A stretch of 10,582 bases of DNA from Magnetospira sp. (GTDB taxonomy: Bacteria > Pseudomonadota > Alphaproteobacteria > Rhodospirillales > Magnetospiraceae): contig JANQGL010000008.1 of assembly GCA_028277325.1 (NCBI GenBank), positions 1 through 10,582 on the forward strand, written 5' to 3'. The notes under the pieces were generated by a model. The model saw nothing but the letters and a program-made list of their open reading frames with translations, did no database searches and was not told the DNA's origin. A program made the position numbers and the translations under genes. Positions 1-7,481 of this stretch are shown here, piece by piece. The number at the start of each line of letters is the position of its first letter. Within the stretch, counting starts at the first letter, position 1.

Positions 1-561
1 GGCCTCCCGCCGCACCGGCCGTGGCTGCTCTGCGTGGCGATGATGCGCGACGGCGACAAGCTGGCCTCCTACCGATTGCTGGGCGCGGCGCTGCGCCGGC
101 TGCCGGACCGCGATTGGGTCCTCCTGGCGGCCGGCGACGGGCCGGCCCGCCCGGCCGTGGAATCGGCCCTGGACGGGCTGCCCGTCCGGTTCGTCGGGGG
201 GTGCGCGCGGGACCGTCTGGCGGCGCTCTACGCGGCCGCCGACCTGCTGGTCTGGCCGGCCGTCAACGAGGCCTACGGGATGGCCCTGCTGGAGGCGCAG
301 GCGGCCGGTCTGCCGGTGGTCGCCGGGCGGGTCGGCGGAGTGCCGGGGGTGATCGCCGACCGCGACACCGGCCTGCTGACCGAGCCCGGCGACGCGGCCG
401 CCCTCGCCGGCGCGGTAACGGCCCTGCTGGACGACCCGGCGCGGCGGACCCGCATGGGCGACGCGGCACGCGACCGGGTCGCCCGCCGGCACGGCCTGGC
501 CGGGGCGGCGCGGACCCTCGGGGACGCGTTGGACGCCCTGTGCGCGGCGCCGGTCCGATGA
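1..561 (+). CDS. Glycosyltransferase family 4 (GT-B fold), C-terminal part, 5' truncated by window edge
   Basis: The reading frame is open from base 1, and residues before the first ATG at 34 already look like family sequence (PWLLCVAMMRDGDKLASYRLL). The gene therefore starts outside the window and 34 is not its start. The visible 186 residues form the nucleotide-sugar-binding half of a GT-B enzyme. A strand-helix segment opens it, a WVLLAAGDGP stretch follows, and the E-x7-E signature of GT4 retaining enzymes is present (NEAYGMALLE, glutamates at visible residues 90 and 98). After that come the usual AGLPVVAG and GVPGVI segments and a helical tail with TGLLTEPGD. GT4 members transfer a sugar from a nucleotide-sugar donor in the cytoplasm, usually during synthesis of surface polysaccharide or glycolipid. 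Donor and acceptor cannot be read here. The stop TGA (559-561) overlaps the ATG of the next gene, so translation is probably coupled. The family call is firm; the specific role is unknown. Confidence 0.9.
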   Translation, partial: GLPPHRPWLLCVAMMRDGDKLASYRLLGAALRRLPDRDWVLLAAGDGPARPAVESALDGLPVRFVGGCARDRLAALYAAADLLVWPAVNEAYGMALLEAQAAGLPVVAGRVGGVPGVIADRDTGLLTEPGDAAALAGAVTALLDDPARRTRMGDAARDRVARRHGLAGAARTLGDALDALCAAPVR

Positions 562-2297
562 TCCGCGTCGCCCTGATCCGCCACGCGCCCACCGCCTGGA
601 CCGCCGAACGGCGGGTCCAGGGCCGCAGCGACGTCCCGCTCGGCGCCGCCGGGCGGGCGGCCGCCGCCACCTGGCGGGTCCCCGGGGAGTTCGCCGGCTG
701 GCGGTGGCTGTCGAGCCCCCTGGCGCGGGCCCGCGAGACGGCGCGGATCCTGCACGGCCGCGACGCGGACACCGACGACCGGCTGGTCGAGGCGTCGTGG
801 GGCGCCTGGGAGGGTCTCGACCGCCCCGAGGTGGCGCGCCGGGAGGCGGCGCTGGTGGCCGCCGGCGCGGCGCCGGGCCTCGATTTCGCGCCGCCCGGCG
901 GCGACAGCCCGAACGCCCTGTGGGTCCGGGTGAAGCCGCTGCTGGCCGATCTGGCGGCGGGCGGCCGCGACTGCGTGCTGGTCACCCACAGCGGGGTGCT
1001 GCGCATCGTCCACGCCATGGCCACCGGCTGGGACATGACCGACAAGCCGCGCCCCCGTATTCGCGACGCCTGCGCCCAGGTCTACCGGATCGGCCGCGAC
1101 GGCACCCCGACCCTGGAACGCGCCAACCTGCCGCTCGACGGCGGCGGGGTGCTGATCCACGTCCAGCACCTGCTCGGGGTCGGCCACCTGATGCGCGCCG
1201 CCGCCCTGGCGCGCGCGGTCGTGGCGCGCGGCGTGCCGGTGGCGCTGGCCTCGGGCGGCCCGCCGGTCGCGGACTTGGACACCGGCGGCGCGCGTCTGGT
1301 GCAGCTGCCGCCGCTCAGGGCCGAGGACGCCACCTTCCGGCGCCTGGTCGACCCGCACGGGCGGCCCCTCGACGAGTCGATGCGGGCGGCGCGGCGCGAT
1401 CGGCTGCTGGCCCTGCTGGACGAGACCCGGCCGCGGGTGGTGGTCACCGAGATGTTCCCGTTCGGCCGCCGGGCGCTGCGGTTCGAGCTGCTGCCGCTGC
1501 TCGACGCGGCGGCGGCCCTCGACCCGCCGGCCAGGATCGTCGGCTCGGTGCGCGACATCCTGGTCCGCAAGCCGAATGCCGACCGGTACCGGGAAATGGC
1601 GGACATCGCCTCGGACCGGTTCGACCATATCCTGGTGCACAGCGATCCGGCGGTGGTGCCGTTCGAGGCCTCGTTTCCACTTGCCGACCGGCTGGCCGGC
1701 CGCCTGCGTTACACCGGCTTCGCGGCGCAGGCGCGAAACACGACGTCCGCGGACGGCCGCGACGAGGTGGTGGTGTCGGCCGGCGGCGGGCCGGTGGGGC
1801 CGCGGTTGTTCCGTTGCGCCCTGGAGGCCTGCCGCCTGGGCGGTGGCGGCGGACGGCGCTGGCGCCTGCTGGTGGCCCATGGGATCGACGGGGAGTCGTT
1901 CGCCGCATTGCGCGACGCGGCGCCGGACGCCGCCCGCGTGGAGCGGGCGCGGCCCGACTTCCCGGGCCTGCTGCGCAACTGCGCGGTCTCGGTGTCGCAG
2001 GCCGGCTACAACACGGTGATGGACATCCTGGCCGCCGGCTGCCGGGCGGTGCTGGTGCCGTTTGCCGAGGCGGCGGAAACCGAACAGGCGCAGCGGGCCG
2101 AGATCCTGGCCCGGCGCGGCCTGGCGACGCGGCTCGACCAGGCGACGCTGACGCCCGAGGCGCTGGCGGCGGCGGTCGACGCGGCGCTGGCCGGCCCCGC
2201 TCCCGGCTTTCCTCCGGTGCGAATGGACGGTATAGAGGATTCGGGTACGTTCCTGGCGGACCTGGCGACCGCGCGAACCGTCATGCAACGGCCATGA
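558..2297 (+). CDS. Bifunctional protein: histidine phosphatase domain fused to a MurG-like glycosyltransferase
   Basis: This ORF encodes 579 residues with no stop between two domains that normally occur as separate proteins. Residues 1-190 are a histidine phosphatase (phosphoglycerate mutase/CobC-like superfamily). The catalytic RHAPT has nucleophile His9, Arg57 lies in SSPLARARETA, the probable acid Glu78 in EASWGAWEG, and the second His144 in VTHSG, so it looks active. From about residue 197 a second protein begins (VLIHVQHLLGVGHLMRA), resembling the N-terminus of predicted MurG/GT28-like glycosyltransferases. Its C-terminal half has the donor-site motif QAGYNTVMDILAAG (residues 481-494) and VLVPF. 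The start at 558 gives an ATGA overlap with the preceding stop; no strong ribosome site precedes it, consistent with coupling. A GTG at 1149 could be an internal start for the second domain, but nothing upstream resembles a well-placed ribosome site. Likely role: removal of a phosphate from an intermediate and sugar transfer in one glycan pathway. Both substrates are unknown. Confidence 0.85.
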   Translation: MIRVALIRHAPTAWTAERRVQGRSDVPLGAAGRAAAATWRVPGEFAGWRWLSSPLARARETARILHGRDADTDDRLVEASWGAWEGLDRPEVARREAALVAAGAAPGLDFAPPGGDSPNALWVRVKPLLADLAAGGRDCVLVTHSGVLRIVHAMATGWDMTDKPRPRIRDACAQVYRIGRDGTPTLERANLPLDGGGVLIHVQHLLGVGHLMRAAALARAVVARGVPVALASGGPPVADLDTGGARLVQLPPLRAEDATFRRLVDPHGRPLDESMRAARRDRLLALLDETRPRVVVTEMFPFGRRALRFELLPLLDAAAALDPPARIVGSVRDILVRKPNADRYREMADIASDRFDHILVHSDPAVVPFEASFPLADRLAGRLRYTGFAAQARNTTSADGRDEVVVSAGGGPVGPRLFRCALEACRLGGGGGRRWRLLVAHGIDGESFAALRDAAPDAARVERARPDFPGLLRNCAVSVSQAGYNTVMDILAAGCRAVLVPFAEAAETEQAQRAEILARRGLATRLDQATLTPEALAAAVDAALAGPAPGFPPVRMDGIEDSGTFLADLATARTVMQRP

Positions 2298-2347
2298 AGC
2301 GGTAACGCATGGCGTCTATGTCTTTTCGGGTTTGGTGGGATGCGGAC
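2298..2347 (+). other. Spacer, the largest intergenic gap of the operon
   Basis: These 50 bases lie between the stop of the fusion gene and the preferred start of the deacetylase-like gene. They are visibly less GC-rich than the surroundings, with runs such as tcttttcggg and tttgg. Two in-frame ATGs (2309 and 2318) would extend the downstream ORF through the spacer, but neither has a ribosome site. I see no convincing -35/-10 pair or hairpin, so a secondary promoter here is possible but not shown. Confidence 0.5.
2334..2340 (+). promoter_or_regulatory. Ribosome binding site that decides the deacetylase start
   Basis: The purine-rich ggtggga sits seven bases before the ATG at 2348 and is the only good Shine-Dalgarno-like site near the candidate starts. 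It favours 2348 over the upstream in-frame ATGs at 2309 and 2318. Confidence 0.6.
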
Positions 2348-3115
2348 ATGGAATCCTGTTGGCGAAACCTCGGAAGCGAACTGGACCGCTGGGCCGATCT
2401 GGGGGTCGCGGCCACCCTGTGGTGGCGGGACGACGACGTGGTGATGCCGACTCCCCGCCTCGTCCGGCTGCTCGACCTGACCGGCGCCGCCGCGGCGCCG
2501 GTCGCCCTGGCGGCGATCGCCCGCGACGCCGGGCAGCCGCTGCACGAGCGGATCGCCGACGAGCCGGGGGTGAGCATCCTCCAGCACGGCTGGAACCACC
2601 GCAATTACGCGGCGACCGGCGCGAAGAAGATCGAGCTGGGCGGCGAGCGATCGGACCGCGAGGTCCTGGACGACCTGCGCACCGGCTGGCGCCGTTTGTC
2701 GCTGCTGTTCGGCGGCAAGCTGCTGCCGGCCCTGGTGCCGCCCTGGAACCGCATCCGCGACAGCCTCATCGCCGACCTGCCGGCGATCGGCTACCGGTTG
2801 CTGTCCGCGTTCGCGCCGCGCCCCGGTCGCCGCGCCGCCCCGGGCCTGATCCGCATCAATACCCATGTGGACCCGATCGACTGGCCGAACCGCGGCCGGT
2901 TCGTCGGCGCGGACCAGGCCCTCGGGCAACTCGTCGGCCACCTGGAAGCGCGCCGGCGCGGCCGGGTGGACGCCGCCGAGGCGACCGGCCTGCTGACCCA
3001 TCACCTGATCCACGACGCGGCGACCTGGCGGTTCCTCGAACGCCTTGCCGACGCCGTGCAGCGCCACGCCGGGGGGCGCTGGATCAGTCTCCGGGAGGCG
3101 CAGGACCTGTCGTGA
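2348..3115 (+). CDS. Polysaccharide-deacetylase-like protein, probably cytoplasmic
   Basis: The 255-residue protein carries the hallmarks of the polysaccharide deacetylase (carbohydrate esterase 4, NodB-like) fold. A LWWRDDD strand places Asp28-Asp30 at the catalytic/metal site. The motif HGWNH (His80, His84) matches the H-x3-H zinc pair, VPPWNRI supplies the conserved Pro-Trp loop, and LLTHHLIHD near the C-terminus offers the late histidine. Such enzymes hydrolyse N- or O-acetyl groups from sugars. No signal peptide or membrane segment is visible, so it would act in the cytoplasm, on a precursor or imported compound rather than on finished wall polymer; this is inference. The start at 2348 is chosen over 2309 and 2318 because of its ribosome site and because residues 1-20 then form a plausible opening helix (WRNLGSELDRWADLG). 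The stop overlaps the next gene's GTG. The fold is well supported; activity and substrate are not. Confidence 0.82.
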   Translation: MESCWRNLGSELDRWADLGVAATLWWRDDDVVMPTPRLVRLLDLTGAAAAPVALAAIARDAGQPLHERIADEPGVSILQHGWNHRNYAATGAKKIELGGERSDREVLDDLRTGWRRLSLLFGGKLLPALVPPWNRIRDSLIADLPAIGYRLLSAFAPRPGRRAAPGLIRINTHVDPIDWPNRGRFVGADQALGQLVGHLEARRRGRVDAAEATGLLTHHLIHDAATWRFLERLADAVQRHAGGRWISLREAQDLS

Positions 3116-3606
3116 CCGAACCGCGCCGCCTCCACCCCTCCGCCGCCGCGACCGGACGCGACCTGATGGTCTCGGGACTCGTCGCCGGCGGCTGCCTGGC
3201 GGCCTGGGCGGCCGGGGTGCGGGCGCCGGCCAGCCTGGCGGTCCTGGGCGCGATCGGGCTGCTGTTCGTTGGATTCGGACTGCACGCGCTGTGCCGCCGG
3301 CGGCGGGTGATCGAGGTCTGCGACCACGCGATCGGCCTCGCCGGACGCCCGTCGAGCCGGATCCGCTGGGCGGCCCTGAGCCGCCTCGCATTGGCCTACT
3401 ACGCGACCCGGCGCGACGGCGAGAACGGCTGGATGCGGCTGCGCCTGGAAGACGCCGAGGGGCGCCGGCTGAGCCTCGACTCGGACCTGGACGGGTTCGC
3501 GCAGCTGGTGGCCCGCGCGGCCGGCGCCCCCGAGCGGCGCGGCGTTCCCCTGTCGCCGACCACCCAGGCCAACCTGGCCGCCGTCTTGGGAACCCGGAAC
3601 CGATGA
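3112..3606 (+). CDS. Small membrane protein with two transmembrane helices and a soluble, possibly PH-like, domain; unrecognised
   Basis: The 164-residue protein begins at GTG 3112, which overlaps the preceding stop by four bases (GTGA). An ATG at 3166 would start just before the first helix and is a weaker alternative. Residues 18-36 and 39-60 are hydrophobic and look like a transmembrane hairpin. The following RRRR at 62-65 suggests that the rest is cytoplasmic. Residues 66-136 alternate short strands: RVIEVCDHAIGLAG, SRIRWAALSRLALAYYATR, GWMRLRLEDAEGRRLSLDS, ending in a helix (DGFAQLVARAAG). That pattern resembles the beta-rich PH-like domains of small bacterial membrane proteins of the YdbS/bPH kind. 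This is a fold impression, not a family identification. Its place between the glycan genes and the transporter, with overlaps at both ends, suggests a shared role, but no function can be assigned. Confidence 0.75.
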   Translation: MTEPRRLHPSAAATGRDLMVSGLVAGGCLAAWAAGVRAPASLAVLGAIGLLFVGFGLHALCRRRRVIEVCDHAIGLAGRPSSRIRWAALSRLALAYYATRRDGENGWMRLRLEDAEGRRLSLDSDLDGFAQLVARAAGAPERRGVPLSPTTQANLAAVLGTRNR

Positions 3607-5558
3607 AGGACCTGCTGCGGGTACGGAATCTCAGCGTCGGGTTCGGCCTGCAAGGCGGTGAGGCGCGGGTCCTGGACGACGTGTCGTTCCGGGTCCGGCC
3701 GGGCAGCACGGTGGCCCTGGTGGGGGAGTCCGGGTCCGGCAAGTCCACGGTCGCCCGCGCGATCATGGGCCTGCTGCCCCGCAACGGGCGGATCGTCGAC
3801 GGCCGCATCCTGCTGCGCGGGGCGCATACGGGATTCGACTGGGCGGCCGCCGACGCGCACCTCAAGCACCTGGCCCGCATCCACCGCCCCGATCTGGACG
3901 GCGTCGTCGACCTCGCCGACCACGATCCCGACAGCCCCCGCATGCGCGCCATCCGGGGCGGCCACGTGTCGATGATCTTCCAGGACCCGATGAGCTCCCT
4001 GTCGCCCCTGCACACCATCGGCAACCAGATCGGCGACGTCCTCGGACTGCACACCGACCTGCCGCGTCGGGAATACCGGCCGGTCATCGCGGCGATGCTG
4101 GAACTGGTCGGGTTTCCCGACCCGGCGCGCGCCGTCGACCTCTACCCGTTCGAGCTGTCGGGCGGCATGCGGCAGCGGGCGATGATCGCCATGTCGCTGA
4201 TCGCGGCGCCCGGCCTGCTGATCGCCGACGAGCCGACCTCGGCCCTCGACGTCACCGTGCAGGCGCAGATCCTGAAACTGATCCAGGACCTCAAGGCCCG
4301 GCTCGGGATGGCGGTGCTGCTGATCACCCACGACCTCGGCGTGGTCGCCCACATGGCCGACGAGGTGGTGGTCCTCTACAAGGGGCAGGTGATGGAAGCC
4401 GGTGCCGCCGAGGACATCTTCCGGCGTCCGGCGCATCCCTACCTGAAGGCCCTGTTCAAGGCGCTGCCGCGGCTGTCCACCGACCGCGCCACGCGGCTGG
4501 TGCCGCTGCGCGAGGTGAAAAGCCGGACCGCGCACCTGCTGGCCGACAAGCCGGTCTGGCCGGCCGCGGCCGACGACGCGGGGCCCCTGCTGGCCCTCGA
4601 CGACGTCGACAAGACCTTCACCGGCAAGAAGAAGGGATGGCTCGGCGCCCCGAGAACGACCCGCCACGCGGTCAACGGGGTGAGCCTCGCCATCCGGCGC
4701 GGCGACAACCTCGGCCTGGTCGGCGAGAGCGGCTGCGGCAAGACCACGCTGAGCAAGATCGCGATGCGCGCCATCGAGCCCGACGCCGGGTCGATCCGGT
4801 TCAACGACCACGGCCGCATCGTCCATCTGGACAGGCTGTCGGCGCGCGAGATGATCCCCTACCGGCGGCGCATGCAGTACATCTTCCAGGACCCGGCCAG
4901 TTCGCTCGACCCGCGGATGACCGTGTTCGCGCTGATCGCCGAGCCGCTGCGCATCCACGACATCGGCGACAAGGCGTTCCGGGTCGAGATGGTCAAGGAA
5001 CTGCTGACCCTGGTCGGCCTGGACCACAAGTTCATGAACCGCTTCCCGCACAGTTTCTCGGGCGGCCAGAAACAGCGCATCGGCATCGCCCGCGCGCTGG
5101 CCCTGCAGCCCGACCTGGTGCTGTGCGACGAGCCGGTGTCGGCGCTCGACGTGGTGGTCCAGGCGCAGGTCCTCAACCTGCTGAAGGACCTTCAGAAGGC
5201 GCTCGGCCTGACGTACCTGTTCGTGTCCCACAACATGGCGGTGGTGCGCTACATGTGCGATCGGGTCGCCGTGATGTGCATGGGCCGGGTGGTCGAGGAA
5301 GGCCCGACCGACCGCATCTTCGACGCCCCGACCCATCCCTACACCCGCGCCCTGCTGGCCGCGGTGCCCGATCCCGACGGCAGCGGCGACTGGCTGTCGA
5401 AGGCCGGTCCCGAGCCGCGCACCGGAGCCGGCGACCCGGCCGCCTGGCCGGCCCCGTTCGCCATCGCCGGCGACGCGGTGGCGACGATGCGGGAGCTCGG
5501 CGGCGGCCACCGGGTGCTGGTCGGCACCGGAGGACCGCTTCCGGAGGCGGCCGCATGA
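3603..5558 (+). CDS. ABC transporter ATP-binding protein with two fused nucleotide-binding domains (OppD-OppF/YejF type)
   Basis: The 651-residue protein contains two complete ATPase domains. The first has Walker A GESGSGKST (41-49), Q-loop Gln127, signature LSGGMRQR (185-192), Walker B ending Asp209-Glu210 and switch His243. The second has GESGCGKTT (374-382), Gln429, FSGGQKQR (485-492), Asp509-Glu510 and His543. All residues needed for ATP hydrolysis are present in both. Each domain is followed by the HPYLKAL/HPYTRAL oligopeptide-transporter tail, which marks the Opp/Dpp family. Fused ATPases of this kind occur in YejF and GsiA, where one polypeptide replaces OppD and OppF. It powers the two permeases encoded downstream. 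The first domain has about 30 extra residues between Walker A and the Q-loop relative to the second. The start at 3603 gives an ATGA overlap with the previous stop. Family and role are secure; the ligand is not shown. Confidence 0.95.
   Translation: MKDLLRVRNLSVGFGLQGGEARVLDDVSFRVRPGSTVALVGESGSGKSTVARAIMGLLPRNGRIVDGRILLRGAHTGFDWAAADAHLKHLARIHRPDLDGVVDLADHDPDSPRMRAIRGGHVSMIFQDPMSSLSPLHTIGNQIGDVLGLHTDLPRREYRPVIAAMLELVGFPDPARAVDLYPFELSGGMRQRAMIAMSLIAAPGLLIADEPTSALDVTVQAQILKLIQDLKARLGMAVLLITHDLGVVAHMADEVVVLYKGQVMEAGAAEDIFRRPAHPYLKALFKALPRLSTDRATRLVPLREVKSRTAHLLADKPVWPAAADDAGPLLALDDVDKTFTGKKKGWLGAPRTTRHAVNGVSLAIRRGDNLGLVGESGCGKTTLSKIAMRAIEPDAGSIRFNDHGRIVHLDRLSAREMIPYRRRMQYIFQDPASSLDPRMTVFALIAEPLRIHDIGDKAFRVEMVKELLTLVGLDHKFMNRFPHSFSGGQKQRIGIARALALQPDLVLCDEPVSALDVVVQAQVLNLLKDLQKALGLTYLFVSHNMAVVRYMCDRVAVMCMGRVVEEGPTDRIFDAPTHPYTRALLAAVPDPDGSGDWLSKAGPEPRTGAGDPAAWPAPFAIAGDAVATMRELGGGHRVLVGTGGPLPEAAA
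5543..5547 (+). promoter_or_regulatory. Ribosome binding site of the binding-protein gene
   Basis: The ggagg core lies inside the end of the ATPase gene, seven bases before the ATG at 5555. It supports this start, which also gives a clean signal peptide. Confidence 0.7.
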
Positions 5559-7462
5559 GGCGCGCGCTCGTCCTGCCGATCCTCCTGGTCCTTGCCGGAC
5601 CGGCCGCCGCCGGCCCGGTGGAGACGCCGATGCTGGCCGAGGCGGTGGCGGCCGGCGAGACGCCGCCGGTCGAACGGCGGCTGCCCGAGGAGCCGCGGGT
5701 GGTCGACCTGTCGGGCGACCTGGCGCCGGGCGTGCACGGCGGCGACCTGCACATCCTGATGGGGCGCGCCAAGGACACCCGGCAGATGGTGGTCTACGGC
5801 TATGCGCGGCTGCTCACCTACGACACCGGCTACGAACTCAAGCCCGACATCCTGCGCGACGTGACGGTGGAGGACGGGCGGATCTTCACCCTGCACCTGC
5901 GCAAGGGCCACAAGTGGTCGGACGGCCACCCGTTCACGGCCGAGGACTTCCGGTACTACTGGGAGGACGTGGCCAACGATCCCGACCTGTCGCCGGCCGG
6001 ACCGCCGCAGGAACTGCAGGTGGACGGCGCCCTGCCCGAGTTCGAGGTGCTCGACCCCCACACGGTGCGCTACACGTGGCCGAAGCCGCATCCCCGGTTC
6101 CTGCCCATGCTGGCCGGCGCGGCGCCGCTGTTCATCTATCGTCCGGCCCACTACCTGAAACCGTTCCACGCCCGCTACGCCGATCCGGAGCGGCTGGCGG
6201 CGCGGGTCGCGGCGGCGCGACGCCGCGACTGGGTGTCGTTGCACTACGCGGTGTCGCACATGTACAAGGCGGTGAACCCGGACCTGCCGGCCCTGCAACC
6301 CTGGCATCTGACCACCGCGCCGCCGGCCAGCCGTTTCGTGTTCGAGCGCAATCCCTACTTCCACCGGGTCGACGCCAACGGCCGCCAACTGCCCTACATC
6401 GACCGGGTGGTGATGACGATCACCGACGGCAAGCTGGTGCCGGCCAAGGTGGGGGCCGGCGAGAGCGACCTTCAGGCCCGATACCTGGCGTTCGGCAACT
6501 ACACCTTCGTCAAGCAGGCGGAGGCCCGCAACGGCTACAAGGTGCATCTGTGGCGGCTGGCCACCGGGTCCCAGGTGGCACTCTACCCCAACCTCAACGT
6601 GGCCGACCCGGTGTGGCGGTGGGCGCTGCGCGAGGCCGACTTCCGGCGCGCCCTGTCGCTGGCCATCGACCGTCACGTGATCAACCAGGTGGTCTATTTC
6701 GGCCTCGCCCTGGAGATGGGCAATTCGGCACTGCCGGACAGCCCGCTCCACGACCCGCGGGTGGCCCGCCGGTGGGCCCGCCACGATCCGACGGAGGCCA
6801 ACCGGCTGCTCGACGGCCTCGGCCTGACGGCGCGCGACGGCCGCGGAATCCGCCTGCTGCCGGACGGACGGCCGCTGGAGATCGTGGTCGAGTCGGCCGG
6901 CGAGGAAACCGAACGGGTGGACGTGCTGGAACTGATCGCCGAGTCCTGGCGGGACATCGGCGTCAAGCTCTACACCAAGCCGTCGCAGCGCGAATTGCTG
7001 CGCAACCGGGTGTTCTCCGGACAGACCATGATGAGCGTCTGGTGGGGCCTCGACAACGCCCTGGTGAGCCCCGACATGAGCCCGACCGAGCTGGCGCCGA
7101 CCCAGCAGGTCCATCTGCAATGGCCGCGCTGGGGCCAGTATCTGGAAACCCGGGGCGGGGCCGGCGAACCGATCGACCTGCCGGCGGCGCGCGCCCAGTT
7201 GGAGCTGTACGAGCAATGGATGCTGTCGCGCGACCGGACCGCACGGCGGCGGATCTGGAAGGAGATGCTGGAGCGGTTCGCCGACCAGGTGTTCACCATC
7301 GGCACGGTGGCCGGGGTTCTGCAACCGGTGGTCGTCGATGCGCGCCTGCGCAACGTTCCGGAACAGGGGGTCTGGGGCTGGGACCCGGGGGCCCATTTCG
7401 GCATCTATCGGCCCGACACCTTCTGGTTCGCGCCCGACGCGGCCGGCGGCGGGACACCATAG
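5555..7462 (+). CDS. Periplasmic substrate-binding protein, extracellular solute-binding family 5
   Basis: The 635-residue precursor starts with a signal peptide: RR, a hydrophobic core (ALVLPILLVLAG) and a probable cleavage after AAA at residue 19. No lipobox cysteine is seen, so it should be a free periplasmic protein. The mature part has family 5 marks: the YGYARLLTYD opening, FTLHLRKGHKWSDGHPFTAEDF (residues 111-132), the ERNPYFHRVDANGRQLPYIDRVV segment typical of this class, and FRRALSLAIDR (363-373) at the second-lobe hinge. Family 5 proteins capture peptides, nickel, heme, opines or oligosaccharides and deliver them to Opp/Dpp permeases. At 635 residues it is longer than classical OppA/DppA (about 510-545) and close to YejA-like and oligosaccharide-binding members. 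Its start overlaps the ATPase stop (ATGA); the next permease begins 19 bases after it. The ligand cannot be deduced; a sugar-containing compound is suggested only by the neighbours. Confidence 0.93.
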   Translation: MRRALVLPILLVLAGPAAAGPVETPMLAEAVAAGETPPVERRLPEEPRVVDLSGDLAPGVHGGDLHILMGRAKDTRQMVVYGYARLLTYDTGYELKPDILRDVTVEDGRIFTLHLRKGHKWSDGHPFTAEDFRYYWEDVANDPDLSPAGPPQELQVDGALPEFEVLDPHTVRYTWPKPHPRFLPMLAGAAPLFIYRPAHYLKPFHARYADPERLAARVAAARRRDWVSLHYAVSHMYKAVNPDLPALQPWHLTTAPPASRFVFERNPYFHRVDANGRQLPYIDRVVMTITDGKLVPAKVGAGESDLQARYLAFGNYTFVKQAEARNGYKVHLWRLATGSQVALYPNLNVADPVWRWALREADFRRALSLAIDRHVINQVVYFGLALEMGNSALPDSPLHDPRVARRWARHDPTEANRLLDGLGLTARDGRGIRLLPDGRPLEIVVESAGEETERVDVLELIAESWRDIGVKLYTKPSQRELLRNRVFSGQTMMSVWWGLDNALVSPDMSPTELAPTQQVHLQWPRWGQYLETRGGAGEPIDLPAARAQLELYEQWMLSRDRTARRRIWKEMLERFADQVFTIGTVAGVLQPVVVDARLRNVPEQGVWGWDPGAHFGIYRPDTFWFAPDAAGGGTP

Positions 7463-7468
7463 GAGCGC

Positions 7469-7475
7469 GGGGAGA
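7469..7475 (+). promoter_or_regulatory. Ribosome binding site of the first permease gene
   Basis: The sequence ggggaga lies six bases before the ATG at 7482, inside the 19-base gap after the binding-protein gene. It fixes the permease start against the upstream extension of the same frame, which would run into the preceding gene. Confidence 0.75.
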
Positions 7476-7481
7476 ACCGGC

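Noticed and set aside
1839..1853. Run of five glycine codons in the glycosyltransferase domain as a possible repeat element
   Set aside because: It is a short glycine-rich loop in a GC-rich gene, with no repeat copies elsewhere in the window.
273..2288. Very long antisense open frame (about 670 codons) opposite the glycosyltransferase and phosphatase genes
   Set aside because: Its translation is Arg/Gly/Pro/His-rich without domains, as expected from the complement of high-GC coding DNA. The opposite strand carries recognisable families throughout.
1149..2297. Separate glycosyltransferase gene starting at GTG 1149
   Set aside because: The frame is continuous with the phosphatase and there is no stop in between and no well-spaced ribosome site. 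It is kept as an alternative in the fusion entry rather than a separate feature.
2309..2347. Longer start for the deacetylase-like protein at ATG 2309 or 2318
   Set aside because: Neither has a ribosome site and the extra residues do not look like family sequence, whereas ATG 2348 follows ggtggga at good spacing.
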